The notes below the pieces were generated by a model. It was not told the DNA's origin. It worked only from the letters and a program-made list of their open reading frames with translations, and did no database searches. Of a stretch of 64,000 nt of DNA, positions 25,297 to 38,108 are shown in pieces. The stretch's first letter is position 1; the number at the start of each line of letters is the position of its first letter. Position numbers and translations under genes: made by a program. The stretch comes from Rhodosporidiobolus odoratus (taxonomy: Eukaryota > Basidiomycota > Microbotryomycetes > Sporidiobolales > Sporidiobolaceae), in NCBI GenBank assembly GCA_034387635.1, contig JAOANU010000006.1, forward strand, positions 1,136,461 to 1,200,460, in the 5' to 3' direction.

Positions 25297-25743
25297 TACA
25301 GCCGATCTCACAATTTGCTTCAAATAGAAATAGGAATGTCCCGAAATTCAGCAAATAGGAAGCAAATAGGAATTCTGCTCAAGCCGTGTAAAGCCGCTTC
25401 TCACAGCTTGTATGGCTCCGATGTATTGCTGAGTGGGTTTCCAATGCTCCAGACTACAGCTGACGGTCAAGGGCGCGCTGCACGAGGTGGACGGGCAGAG
25501 AGGGAGTGAAGGGCGCGAACCAATTGGCAAACTGGGATGAACGCGGTCATCGCAACGAGGACTCTGAAGACCACACAGGGACGACTGAGAGCATGCGCTG
25601 TGGTACGCTGTGAGCTCGCTAGGCGTCAGCCGACCTTCCGGGAGACGCTAGACTGCTGTACCGACTGGAAGAGCCGCTTCCTATTTGCTTCCTAATTGCC
25701 CTATTCCTATTTCTATTTGAAGCATATTGTGAGATCGGCTGTA
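25297..25743. mobile_element. MITE-like element with long terminal inverted repeats
   Basis: 447 bp. The left end TACAGCCGATCTCACAA and following bases (CTTCAAATAGAAATAGGAAT) recur inverted at 25743 inward, with few mismatches. A further inner match (AGGAAGCAAATAGGAA) extends the inverted repeat to about 80 bp per side. The ends are TA dinucleotides (TACAGCC...GGCTGTA), which fits a TA target duplication as made by Tc1/mariner-type transposases. The inside has no ORF that could be a transposase, so it would depend on one elsewhere. Confidence 0.75.
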
Positions 25744-27150
25744 GCAACGAGGGTTTCTTCACTGTTACTCTTGCTGTCTCGCTCATACCTCGCTACATCA
25801 GCAATACTACCCTCCGCCCTTGCTGGATCCGCGGCCTCCCCTTGGTCGACGCCGCTGGCCTCAGCACAAAGTCTCCTTCGCTGTTCATGCCCAAGGACAA
25901 GGATCGTACACTAAGGAGAAGGGACAACAGTACGAGCCCTTCAGCAGTGCAATCTCTATCAGTGCAAAGTGAGTGCAAAGTGAGACACCCCTGCTTAGCG
26001 CCTTACTAAATTCCCTGTGCCTCTGCTGACCATCTTCTATGTACAGTAGGGACACCCTATAAGGAACACATTGGTTTGAGGGATCTGTGTTCTTTACAGA
26101 GTGGCGTTTATTACAAAGGTTGACCTATGCCAAATTGTAGCCCTCGCTCTGATTCCTCGACAACTTGTCTCGGTTTTTTGTTGATTAGTGTATAGACCGA
26201 GGAAAGTGAGCTTGGAGTTGAGAAGGTTGTATTGAACTAAGTCCCGCCGGGTAAGGCGTAAGTGCAGAGAGAAAGGAAAGTCCGAGATGGAGGGTTTGAA
26301 CCCGGTTCACTTCTCTATCTCGGGATTTTTCGAAAGTGCCTGCAAAAACCGTCACAGCTTGAGTACAATGCTTGCAGGCCTTTAAGCACTGAGAGAAGGC
26401 AGAAGTACAGATGAGAGAAGAGAGAGACAAGCAAAAAGGGTGTTCACTCTTCTCGGCCCATGTATGAAATGAACCGGCTATTTGATATGAGGCCAAAAAG
26501 CGGGCTCAGCCACGATCAAGAACATCCGTCGCCTACCAACTGCACTATTGGTCTAGTACATGCACACTCACAATTAGCAGCCTGTCATAGTGTGACCCAG
26601 TGTAACAAACTTTCGTCCCCCACAGCCGTTCGTTCCCTATAGGGATGTTTCGATCCTGGCACCATACAACGGGCATGGGAAACTGACTTTTTGGTTTTTA
26701 CAGAGTAATATTTTTTTATAGGGATGGTTGTGATAGAGGGTTCCTACTGTATGCTCTGTACAGCAACCGAAGTTGTCAATGCTCTTGCTGCTGATGCTTG
26801 CCTGGTAGAAATCGCTGTTGAAGGCTGGCTGATGGCAAATTTGCCAGAGCAAGAGGAGGAGGGTAACAGACTGGCTCTAGAGGAGGATGGTGACAGGGGT
26901 AGGAGGAGCAGGGCACCTAGTCCTGAAGTCACTGATAGCTTGGATGGGTCGTAGTTTGGATCTGGTCTATCATTTTTAACGGGTCCACCCTGGCACCAAG
27001 CGGGACAAGGGGCCAGGCAAGGAATACCGAGCTCATTGTGAAGCTTGCTTGTCAGAAAAGAGAAGCGACGCAATGGCTGAACTGCCGCTGCCAACGCGTA
27101 CATGCAAAACACGAGTCCAAACAATAGCATCGGCACGTGTAAACGAAACT

Positions 27151-27490
27151 ATCTCACCCCAACAGGTGCACAGAGTTTCAGGACAAACAGATGTCTTCAT
27201 GGCCGGGTGAAGTGCCAAAAAGTGATCGCACCCAGGCTTGAACTGAGGACCTTATGCGTACACGAAGTGTTAAGGATACGTGATGACCAACTACACCATG
27301 CAACCGTTAGTGACGGGGGCGTCAGCAGTAAAGTCTATATACCGTAACATGAAGGACGCTGCAACAAACTTGTGGAAAAAAGCGTTTCAGAGACTCGCAG
27401 ACCACACCTGAGAACACGAGCGAAGCTGAACGTGACACACCAAGGTCCAGCAAGCCAGTAGGGCATATATCTCGACAGCTGCATAATGGA
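27151..27490 (-). repeat. 340-bp inverted repeat, right copy
   Basis: Inverted partner of 23181-23520, same length, gap-free. Carries the second tRNA-Val copy at the same internal offset (185 bp from the outer end). Confidence 0.9.
27223..27305 (-). tRNA. tRNA-Val(AAC) with 9-nt intron, copy 2
   Basis: Identical over all 83 bases to the copy at 23366-23448, including the intron and the mismatch in the anticodon stem. A T5 run follows directly on the minus strand. Confidence 0.7.
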
Positions 27491-27752
27491 GTGGAGGAAA
27501 AAAGAGCTTTGAGCAAAGCGAAGTTCTCACTCCCGCCCCCGTTTCAATCAGCAGCAGCCAAGCTGCAGTAAAGAAGGAAAATGTATAGGCAATCTCAACG
27601 AGGAACAACGACAAGGACATGTATAACAAGGCGATGATGTAAAAAGCGCTCGAGGCTATATCAGAGAAGGGGATCTGCACGAAGCGATACGGGTATGGAG
27701 TAACAAACCGACGAAGGAACGAAATACAGAGCCAGGAAGAGCCGAGTCCAGC

Positions 27753-30700
27753 TCAGTAGCCCTCCTCACTTCGAAGCACTTCTACCTCCTTCCTCACCTT
27801 ACTTCCCCTGCTCGTCACCGCCTCTGCGTCGTCCAGCGGATCGTTCTCGATCACTTCTGTCGTGTCGGCGGGTTCTTCCTCGCGATCAACTTCGGGCTGC
27901 GGCTGCAAAGGGGACCGAGGGCGGGGAGAGACGGTCGAACGAATTCGCTCCTCAGGATAGCGAGGACGGGTCTTCTCGATGTCCTCGAGGAAAGAGTGGA
28001 AGCAGAGTTCAACGGCGTCGATGTGCCTGCCAAATACGTGGTGTTGAGGATCAGCACGGCCGTTCAGACCGGTTCCGGAGCAAGCAGGGCAAAGGGACCA
28101 CGCACCAGAAAAAGTCACAATGTTCTCCATCGTCCATCTTTTGCACGCGGATGACCTCGACGTCCGTCTCCTGCACTTTGAGACGCTCGAGGAGAGGCTC
28201 CGTGAGAACGAGGTAGTCTTTGCCGCCGCTGCAAATGAAAGAAAACGAAAGTCAGAAAAGGCGCGCTCTGTCCTCGGTGAGGGGCAGTCACGCACTGATG
28301 GATAGCGAGGGGCGGGAAGCGTTCGTCGAACCACTTGTCGGCGCTCGTGTCCAGCACGCAGCCTCGAGTTCTGCACAAGGCAAGCTCAGCCAAAGGTCCC
28401 CAAAAAGCGAACATGTAGGCGAGGGAGGAAGCGCACGAGAAACCCTACAAGGAGTAAGCAGCGTCAGTACCAAGTTACGGTATAATGGAAGGCGGGCACT
28501 GGGTAACGCACATTATAACCTGTCCACCAAAAGATCGAAGCCGAACTAACGGGCGAAGGCATGAAGCAGAACTTTTTGCTTTTGCGGTCAAGTAGCTGTA
28601 TCGTATCATGCACGACTGATCAGCTCACGAACATCTACATCATATGGAGGACCAGGGACAAAGCACGAGGAAGACGTACCCAGTTGGCGTCCGTCCAGTT
28701 GAAGAGGAAGGCGAACATCTGGTAGCCGAGAAGGCCGAACGGACGAGATGGGACCCAGTTGTACGAAATGCGCATGAGGGGGATGAAATCGAGAACACCT
28801 GTGGGGCCGCTGCTCGTCAGCTCGGGACAGCAAGGCCGCGAACGAGACAGGATGAAACACACCGAACCACCGCCTCCACGTTTTCCACCTCATGCTCTTG
28901 AGCGCACCGAAGGGGAAGCCGGTCGTCAGGGGTCCAGCGTATACAGCGGGCGCGAGAGCGATGAAGAGGGAGAGCTTTTCGCCGAGCTCGGGTACCATTC
29001 CTTGTGCTGCCAACGGTACGAGAACAGTATGGCGCGAAAGGCAAAAGGGACGTCAAGAATATCAGTCAGTGGGGCAGGCGGACGAGCAAAACGCGAACGA
29101 ACCGAGTGAGCAGAACATGGTAGCGTTTCCTTGCGAGTGGCCGATGAAGGCGATCTAGCGAGTTCAGGTAGTCCGCGTCAACGCATAGAATCGGCATCTC
29201 AACGACGAGCAGAGAATCAAGGCAACGCACCTTGTCGTATCCAGTGTCCTGCCTAACATGGTCGACCATCGCAGGGAGGTCGTAGAGCGCCAGTTCCTTG
29301 ATGTTGTAGTCTACAGAGAAGCAATCGTTCAGCACTTGCAGAAATACATCCTGGCGAGTCAACAACTTACCCCAAAATCTCGGATCGCTGCGCTTCAGCC
29401 ACGCATGGCCCATGTCGAAGACGCCGCGGGCATTGCCGAGGTACACTTGGTAGTCTCTGCGGAACGAGAAAGGTGAGATGCCGTGCACGGGAGCGGGGCA
29501 ACGGAAGCAGAAGGAAGAAGAAGGTAGCGTACCCATGCTCGGCGAGCCAGAAAGCGAGAGAGCGCTCTTCGGAGGTGATGCTGCGAGTCGAGACGTGGTG
29601 AGACTACCATTGCGAGACGCTGTGAACGAATGCGACGCACAATGAACCGCAAGACTGGAACAGCCCGTGCTGAATCAGCACGGGGAAGCCCTTCCTCCCA
29701 TCTGCGTGCACCTTTCCCTCCTTCTTCAAGCACAGCACCTTGAACACCTTGAGCAAGTACCCATCTTTCGTCTCGACCGTCTGCTCCACCACGTCGAACC
29801 CACACCGCCTGGCGTAGTACCGGATGTCCTTGACCACCTTTTCTCGGTTCCTGTCCGCCTTTGCCTCTTCCGTATCCCATTCTCGACGCCGCCGGTCGGG
29901 GTAGATTCCCTTCATGGCCCTGACCATAAAGTTGAGTCCTTGCGAAGCCAGGGCCCATACAATGATGAGGCACAAGAAGGCGGCTGAAGCAGTGTTGGCG
30001 AGGAGCTGCACGAAGAAGAGCTTGATCCGGCTTCTGATCGTGGGAGGGGCGAGGGGACCGCTACGAGCGGTGGAGGGAAAGGTGCCAAAGCTGCCGAAAG
30101 CGGAGTGGGAGAGGGTGAAAGCGCGAGGTCGAGGGCGAGAAGGCGTCGAGTCGCCAATGAGGGGAAGGCGGTCTGTGTCTGTGTAGCGGAGAGCGGCTTC
30201 GAGACCGGGAGACTCGAAGGTCGGAGTGACGGCGCAGGACGAGACAGAGGTGATAGAGATTGCCGGCGAGGGGTACGGAGAGTTGCTGCGGGAGAGAGGA
30301 GACGGGCGAGGCAGAGGAACAATGAGATCGTCGGTGGGGCCTGCAGAAGCGATAGTCAGCATGAGACGAAGGACTGAAGAGCGACTGTACGTACCAGCCA
30401 GGTAATCTCGAGGGCCTCCTACCCCACCTGCTCTGCCGAGGTTGAGATCCGCCCGAACCCTCCGTTGAAGCGTCTCTCCGTCGTAACCCTTATCGACTCT
30501 CTTCCTCCTGGCCTTGATGGTGCTCTCTCCGACGCTATCGCTCGAGCTGCTGGTGGAAGAGGTCGAGGGAAGGTCGACGTCGGCTACCTCGATGTCAGGA
30601 GTGGGGACAGAGAGGTCCATGGCGACGAGGTTGGTGAGGCCAAGGGAAGAAGGTTGCTGTGAAGTGTAGGCGTGTAGATTGTGTGGACTTCCTCCTCTGG

Positions 30701-30866
30701 CTGAGAGTGAGTCTGCAGGAGGACGAAGAGCGGAAGAGAGAGCGGCTGCTGCGGAGGATTGACCGGTAGGAGACAGAGTTTTGTGAGGGATGTTGGGATG
30801 AGATAGAATGCTAGTAGATGTTTGTAATGAAGGCATAGCTGGTGGTCGTTTAGTTGAGTTTGCCAT
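27753..30866 (-). CDS. Membrane-anchored lipase / sterol-esterase-type hydrolase
   Basis: Alpha/beta-hydrolase of the acid-lipase family that includes yeast Tgl1, Yeh1 and Yeh2, which hydrolyse steryl esters or triacylglycerol. Starts MANSTKRPPAMPS (30866; the codon upstream in frame is GTG). A long Ser/Pro-rich N-terminal part follows, then one hydrophobic segment (ASAAFLCLIIVWALASQGLN, about 29930-30000). The family signature after it is CGFDVVEQTVETKDGYLLKV, then VLIQHGLFQ. The nucleophile elbow FIGHSQGN lies near 29150. The catalytic His is in DGEHCDFFWHIDAVEL near 28100. The tail is acidic and ends EVLRSEEGY at 27753. At least six introns. Substrate is inferred from the family. Confidence 0.9.
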
Positions 30867-31294
30867 ATTCACGACGATCAGCGAGAGAGGGAAGGACGAG
30901 CCGGAGTCGAGAGAGGTGAGGGGGACTGGGAGTAGATGAAGAGGAGAATAGAAGGGATGCAGGGACGCGTAGCTGGCCTATCCTATCTCGAGTAGCAGTG
31001 TAACAAAATAGAGGCAAGTAGGCGAACGCGGCATGAAACTCGTCGATCAACAAATCCGAGCGACGTCGGTCGTCCGCAGACAAATTCCCGCTCTCCTAAT
31101 TGGGACTGAGTGACCACCTTTTGCGCAGCTAGACTGTCTCTCGGGGACCTATGAGCCGGGTGCCGAGGAGACCGCCAGCTATCACAGCAAACACATGAAA
31201 AGCTGAAACTATGGATGAGAATTTTTCTTGTCTTCCTGTCCTGCTTCACCTTGAGAGCTCTCGCTCGACCGTCACTGTCGACACAGCTACGAGT
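30867..31294. other. Divergent promoter region, lipase and RNA-binding protein
   Basis: About 430 bp between the two start codons. An earlier in-frame ATG for the RNA-binding protein lies at 31211. No repeat or TATA box was seen. Confidence 0.4.
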
Positions 31295-33289
31295 ATGACG
31301 GACGTTTCAGCTCTCGCCTTTGCCATCCCTCCGCCCTCAGACGGCGCACCCGCTCCCTCCGCTTCCACTGCCTCCTCCTCCCGCTCTGACAAACCCTCAA
31401 AGAAGCGCAAGGCGACCACGACAAGTCAAGGTGCGCCGGCTCAGGAGTCGTTCAACGAAACGGAAACGGAGACAGCAGAGGGAGCTGCTGAAGAGGAGGA
31501 AGAACGCCCGCTCTCGCACAAGGAGAAGCGCCAGGCAAAGAAGCGCAAACTCGCCGAGGAAGCCTCTGGCATCACCCCTGCTGCCGCTCCAACGCCTAGC
31601 GCGCCCGCTCCTGCTCCTACGACCATCGGCAACACCCTCATCGGCAACACCCCATCGCGCTCTGCACATGGCGTTTGGGTCGGAAACATGAACTTTGCGA
31701 CCCATGCCCGCGAGTTATTGGCCTGGTTTGCGCAAAAGGGCTTGCAGGAAGTAAGTCGCATCAACATGCCGAATGGAAAGCGGGCGCATGAGAACAACCG
31801 AGGGTACGTCCAGGTCTGTTCCACCCGGATTGCTGGCCTTTTCTCCCCTCCCGATGGTGAGCGCTTACACTTCTCCCACACTATCCAGCTTCGCCTACCT
31901 CGACTTCCCCTCGGCGACAGACGTGACCATTGCCGTCGGTCTCTCGGAACAACACCTCGACGGGCGCAAGCTGCTCATCAAGTCCTCCAGCGACTACACT
32001 GGCCGACCCGCTCCTTCCACTTCCACTCCCGCCGACTCCGCTGCTGCTCCTCCAGTCACATCTGACGAAGCTGCCCCCGCATCCGCCTCTTCTGCCCCCG
32101 CGCCCGCGCACCTTCAGGCTCAAACCCTCAATCGCACCGCCCGCAAAATTCTCGACAAGCAGCGTAACCCCGCCGGACCAACCCTCTTCCTCGGAAATCT
32201 CGGGTTCGAGACCAAGGTTGAAGACATCAGGGAGATGTTTGACCGTAATCAGGTCAGGCAGGCCGAGTGGGAGCCCAAGGTCAAGGGGAAGAAGGGGGAG
32301 AAGAGCGGGAAGAAGCCGGAAGAGAGGAAGGGCAAGGCCAAGGCTAAGGCGGGCAGTGAGGACGGAGAGGACGATGGCGAGGATCAGGAGGAGGTGAAGA
32401 AGGAGGTGAAGGAGGAGCAAGAGGCGGACACGGACCGCGACGACGATGATTCCGACTCGGGGTCGGACTCGTCGGACAGTGATGAGGAGGAAGGGGAAAA
32501 GGAGAATGAAGGTGTTGAGACGAAGAAGAAGGGCGGAAAAGATAAGAAGGAGAAAGGCGAGAAGGGCGCCCTCAATCTGGCAAATGCCAAGGATGCCGGA
32601 ATCAGGAAGATTCGATTGGGAACTTTCGAAGATTCGGGCAAGTGCAAGGGGTACGTCTCGGTCCTTTTCCAGCTCTCCCTTTCCGATTCTCTCTCGTGAT
32701 GCATTCGATGCGCGGCTGCTACTTGTGTACATTCGGACTGACTTCGCCTTCCCACTTGTCACTCTCGTTCCTGCCCAACCTTTCCTTTGTCAGCTGGTGC
32801 TTCGTCGACTTCCACCTTCCAGCTCAAGCGACGCGCGCCCTGCTTAACACCCGCAACCACTCCTTGAACGGCCGCAAGCTCAACGTGGAATACGCTTCGG
32901 CCGACGCCGTCCGACGGGGTGGACTCGGGTCTCGTGCCACCTCGAAAGCTCACGGGCGTCAAAAGCGAGAAGGCGGCGACCGAGAGCAGGGGAACAGAGG
33001 ACAGAAACGCGGCAGAGAAGGAGAGCAAGGTGGATGGAATGACGATCGGACGCGGGAGTTCGCTTCGCAGGCTGGTCACGAAGGCGAGTTTGGCGAGAGG
33101 AACACCGCTCCGCCGTACGCACGCGGAGGTAAGGGTGGCTTCGAGCGTGGTGAGAGGCGTGGTGGTGATCGTGATGGAGGACGGGACAATGGCGGGAAGA
33201 GGATGAAGTCGGGAGCGGCGCTGGCGATGGCTCAAAGGGCGAGTGATGCCATCGTGGAGAGTACGGGTAGGAAGACGACGTTTGACTGA
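31295..33289 (+). CDS. NOP13: Nucleolar RNA-binding protein with two RRMs
   Basis: Likely acts in ribosome biogenesis. N-terminal low-complexity basic/acidic part (KRQAKKRKLAEEASG), then RRM1 (GVWVGNMNFATHARELLAWF). An intron at 31805-31890 joins to FAYLDFPSATDV. RRM2 starts TLFLGNLGFETKVEDIREMF. Its RNP1 half (GKCKG, intron, WCFVDF) comes only after an acidic/lysine-rich insertion of about 120 residues. The C-terminus is Arg/Gly-rich and basic, ending STGRKTTFD before the TGA at 33287. Two introns. The start at 31295 (MTDVSALAFAIPP) is preferred because the 28 residues upstream (from 31211) look unlike the family; this is a judgement. The NOP13 name rests on RRM order and sequence style. Confidence 0.85.
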
Positions 33290-33627
33290 GAGGGTCCCAT
33301 GGGCTTGCAACTGCAGGATTGCTGGCGGTCCGGTTGTTCTCTTTTCTTGATTCTCGTGCAGGATAAAGAGAGAAAAGCGGATGAGACGGCCGCGCGAGTT
33401 TATCGGACCCGGGCCTGGGTTTGACTGGGTCGATAGTGCTTGCGGGGACTATGCTGGACTAGTTCCAGATCAAACGAAGAGGGGGAGTAAGAGATTGAAC
33501 GGCTCACCCGAGAATCTCTCCCGCTCTCTCTTCCTCACTTGAGGTCAACTCTATCTAGCTTGATTGCTATCTCTTCCTCTTCTATATACTCTACTGCACA
33601 GCCTACACACCCTCACCCACTCTCCAG
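33290..33627. other. Intergenic region upstream of FUR1
   Basis: About 340 bp, pyrimidine-rich from 33520 onward. A TATATA-like sequence (tctatatactct) at about 33581-33592 lies roughly 40 bp before the ATG. Confidence 0.4.
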
Positions 33628-34807
<1,180 letters not shown>

Positions 34808-35338
34808 GCTTTCCTATTCGCCTGGAGCGCGTCTTTCTTCCCCTCCTTTCTCGGTTCGCCTTTTCGAAGGTCATGCAGCATACCTCGTGTTTCCATCTGT
34901 TCAGCCTTTCCCGGTCTCGCTTCTCAACTTTTCTATGGTACATCCCGCGCTTTAGGTCGTGTAAACAGCATTGATTAACAGGATTCTTCTGGGCTCAAGA
35001 TCAAGCAGAGGGAAGCGAATCCCGGCTGTGTGAGGTTACCGGTGTGGTAGGTCCTCCCTCGTGACAGCTGCTCGGTTGACTTGGAGTGTCGAAGGCCGGT
35101 CTCCTGCGGCTTTCTACCTGACAGCTGACCTTCTCAGTTGCGCTCGAGTTTTCCCTTTCCTGTGCATCATGCGAGGAGCGGTGTACGCAGCTCAGCCAGC
35201 GTGATGCCCCGATCAAAGGCAGGAGACCAAAAAGAGTACCTGACCAAGCGCGCAGGTTGAGAAATGTAAAGCAGTAAAATACATCTTCGGATCCATATTA
35301 TGGTGTGCTGTGTTACCGAAAGATAGACAGGTAAAGCT
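34808..35338. other. Convergent 3' region
   Basis: About 530 bp between two stop codons. No gene seen. Confidence 0.45.
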
Positions 35339-36749
35339 CTACTGACGCTGAATGAGGAAGTTAGACACGATTCGGTTCACGATACCCTGTTTGGTAGCGA
35401 GGAGTGAGCAGGCGGCAGCAGAAACACACTGGAAGCCGAGCTCACACAGTCACTCCAGCTCATCAGTGTTGGCGCAGAGGCTACTGTATGTAAGCTCGCA
35501 CCACCCTGAGCATTCTTGAAAACCCTGTAGTTACGACGACCGAGTTCAGTGAACGATCAGGACAAGAAAGGAAAAGACAAGAACGAACCGCTGCCACTCT
35601 TCGCAAGCTTTAAGCGGCGAGATGACTTGATCGCCCCAGCCTGACAAGATAAAGACGGGGCATCGAACGTTCGCGAGCTTATCGGAGGGGTTGGCGTTTC
35701 TTCGGCCATAGGAGGCGAGGGCGAGGGTTTCATGAGGACCAAATCCGGCTCCGTCTTTCCAGAGCATACGAGTCAGGCAGGTGAGCTAGGAGACCAGGAC
35801 AGGGCAAGCACGTCGGAGCAAATGACGGAACGAAGGATGAAGGTGAGAAATGATCAGGCTTACATCGCTTCTCGAAGGCGTCTTTGAATTCCGTTTTCCT
35901 CTCCTACTGGCGGGTTTCTAATCCGAAAAAGTAGGATGCGATACCTGCTCACCGAATTCGTATTAGCGCTGCGCCTCAGTCTCAGCTCCAGGGGAAGTAA
36001 AGCACCTTCGAGCGCCTCAGGCGGGCAGTCCCCCGACCGGCCGGGACCTTTGTTGAGGCAGAGATACTGGCCCAATTGCTCGAGCGATTCGCAGATGCTC
36101 GGATCTTCGACTGGAAAAGCCGGAGAAGCGAGGACGAGGCCTTGGACCTGCGCAGCAGAGTGAATATGGCGACACAGCGTTGGTTCCCTATGGCTTACTG
36201 GCAACGTGTTGACTTGGCGTGTGCAAGCGGATGCCGAGGTGAGACAGAGGAGAGCGGAAGACTGACATATTCAGGGCGACAGATCGCCAGCCAAGCCGAT
36301 ACCCTGCAACCTAGCACACCCTCCCCGAAGCAAAAGTACGGAAAGCCAAGTTTGTCCTGCAGACGAAAAATCGTCAGTGCGCCAATCCGCAATAAGAAGC
36401 AAATGAGGTTCTCGAGAGATTGCGAGAGCCCCGAGAGGAAGAAAAGTAAAATTGACGACGCACAAGAACGGCTTGAGCGCACTCGGCAGAATCATCGATG
36501 CTATACTTCCCTTGCCACTCTTTCCCCTGTGTCCTACCATGCAACCGCAAGTCGACCCCAACGAGGTTCACAGCCCTTCTCGATCGATGGTTTGAACTGT
36601 CGGGAGAAGCTGGCGGTCGAGCAGGTTTGGGCATGGATAAAGACGAGGATGGGCTTGTCGGGGTCGAGGGGGCCGTCCTCTGGAGGTGTTGCGTCTGAGG
36701 TTGGCGGGCTGGAGGCGTACGATATGTTACCGAGGGGGTTGATGAACAT
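35339..36749 (-). CDS. Alpha/beta-hydrolase with one apparent frame break
   Basis: Minus strand. Exon 1 from 36749 reads MFINPLGNISYASSPPTSD and DKPILVFIHAQTCSTASFSR. The next strand-helix motif, NLVGVDLRLHGR, follows within 50 bp but in another frame with no intron between. Later exons give DKLGFPYFCFGEGVLG (nucleophile-elbow region, with Glu where Ser is usual), VQGLVLASPAFPVEDPS, NANPSDKLANVRCPVF, and a last exon GIVNRIVSNFLIQRQ with stop at 35341-35339. The order fits the large enol-lactonase-like hydrolase group. With Glu in the G-x-G-x-G elbow and a frame break, it may be inactive or decaying. Reaction unknown. Confidence 0.6.
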
Positions 36750-37917
36750 GGCAGTGGGAAAAAAGAAGGGTGAGGAAGTTGTCGGATTGTGAGAGAAAGA
36801 GAGCGAGAAATGCCGCAACGGAGGAGCGAATCATGTGTTCAGCTACAGCGACGAGCAGAGTGGGCATCGTCAAGCGAAGTCGGGGTAAGTGCGCGTCGGA
36901 AAGCGTTTTCTCGGGGGGAGTGATAGGAGGTGCTGCAAGTCGGTCTAGAAAAAGGAAGCTCACCGCATGCCTTCGGGTGCGGGCATCCTGGCGGCGGTGG
37001 TGTAAGGCGCGGCGAGGAAGAACTGCTGAGCCGGTCAACTCGCCGCGAAGCACGACTCGAGGTGCGAAATTGGCCCGAGGCGTAACCCGCTGTGGTCGGA
37101 GAGGTGGCTGTCGGAAACCGGACGAGGCGAGATACGCGCATTTGTAGCTCGAGGTACGCGTCCTGGCATCGCTGGAGACCGAAAGAAAGTGCTCGCAGAC
37201 GGCCGTATGCGCAAACCCCGCGTGGTCGTTCTCTTCCACTGCAGAGGGCCGCCGTCGAGTTGCGAGACCCGAGCGGTTTGCGTTGGGGGTGGGGCATAGA
37301 ATGCGCGAAGGTGACCGAGTAATGCTCGGCATGGTTGCGCGAAAGCCGAGTCTTGCAGGGTTGGGTTCACACTAGGTCGAAGGACTCCGGAGCAAGAGCT
37401 GCAGCCGACAAGCCAGTCGACGCCGTGAGGTCTAGTGCTGCCTCTGCATGCGTGGTTAACGGACAGTAAGGCGCAGCGAGAGCCGTACCCCGTAATCCAA
37501 GAGGGCAGGTGAAGCGTGAGGTGTGCAAAGAAGCGGGTCGCGGAGCAGAAGCAGGGTGGGCGCCTTAAAACTAGATTACAACACTTGCTAAGCCTGCAGG
37601 ACGACCTAAAAGGGGTCATCTTGGGGACTCCTACGAGTGTAGCGCGAGGAAGCCAGCGCACACTTCGTACAATTGAACCGAAACCGGCGATCGCCTTCCA
37701 CACTACGCGTTGCGGTCCTTTTCCAGCTGCAGCTCTACGGGTGCGACAGGATCTTGCTGTGGGGAAGCCAAGAGATCATGGCCGTCTGCGGTTTTGCCAG
37801 GTTGCAAGTTGGTGCCGGGAAGTGGCGGAACGGGAGCCGAGTGGTGGTCGTCTTCAGGTCGGAAGGTACCGTGTGTTGACCTGTCGACAAGCGCGTGAGA
37901 ATGGCAAGGAGAGTGGT
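36750..37917. other. Intergenic region with chance open frames
   Basis: About 1.2 kb of GC-rich sequence. Frames of over 200 codons exist on the minus strand (37703-37035 and 37332-36727), but they are rich in Arg, Pro and Ser, overlap each other and the hydrolase start, and show no domain. I see no supportable gene. Confidence 0.45.
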
Positions 37918-38108
37918 TCACCGAGAGGGGACTTGCTGTTCGTAGGACTGGAGGAGAGGCTCTGGTAGAAGATGAGAAGGGGGGAAAGTGAGGTTCAGCT
38001 GACCTCGATCTGTCCAGAGGGAAGGGAAGAAAGCGTACTGAATATCCAAATACCTGATGCTACCCCTACTACCGCAGTGAGAACTGGTGGAACGACTCTC
38101 GAGGCCAT
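37918..38108 (-). CDS. Small protein with N-terminal membrane segment, uncertain
   Basis: Starts MASRVVPPVLTAVVGVASG at 38108, a hydrophobic N-terminus like those of small mitochondrial inner-membrane proteins. Without splicing it continues for 18 residues to a TGA near 37997. With a 44-bp intron (38053-38010, GTATTT...ACAG) it continues DRGQLNLTFPPSHLLPEPL to the TGA at 37920-37918. The second form looks more protein-like. It is divergent from FCP1, whose ATG is 310 bp away. Family not recognised. Confidence 0.4.

Larger units (their letters stand above)
23181..27490. mobile_element. Gene-poor segment bounded by 340-bp inverted repeats
   Basis: 4.3 kb limited on both sides by the gap-free 340-bp inverted repeats. 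The inner 3.6 kb has lower GC than the neighbours, no conserved gene, and a MITE-like element at 25297-25743. Open frames inside (for instance 24301-24834, plus) show no recognisable domain. The layout fits a non-autonomous element with long terminal inverted repeats, or two insertions of the same tRNA-bearing repeat in opposite orientation. No target-site duplication was found just outside the repeats. Confidence 0.4.

Noticed and set aside
26490..26560. tRNA-like sequence on the minus strand (TAGTGCAGTTGGTAGGCG)
   Set aside because: Has an A-box-like part but no matching B box or acceptor pairing; at best a degraded tRNA-derived piece.
31881..32762. 293-codon minus-strand frame rich in Leu
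   Set aside because: Antisense of the acidic Lys/Glu-rich stretch of the NOP13-like gene, which reads as Leu/Phe/Ser on the other strand.
36727..37703. Two minus-strand frames of about 200 codons
   Set aside because: Arg/Pro/Ser-rich, overlapping in different frames, no domain, no plausible start or introns.
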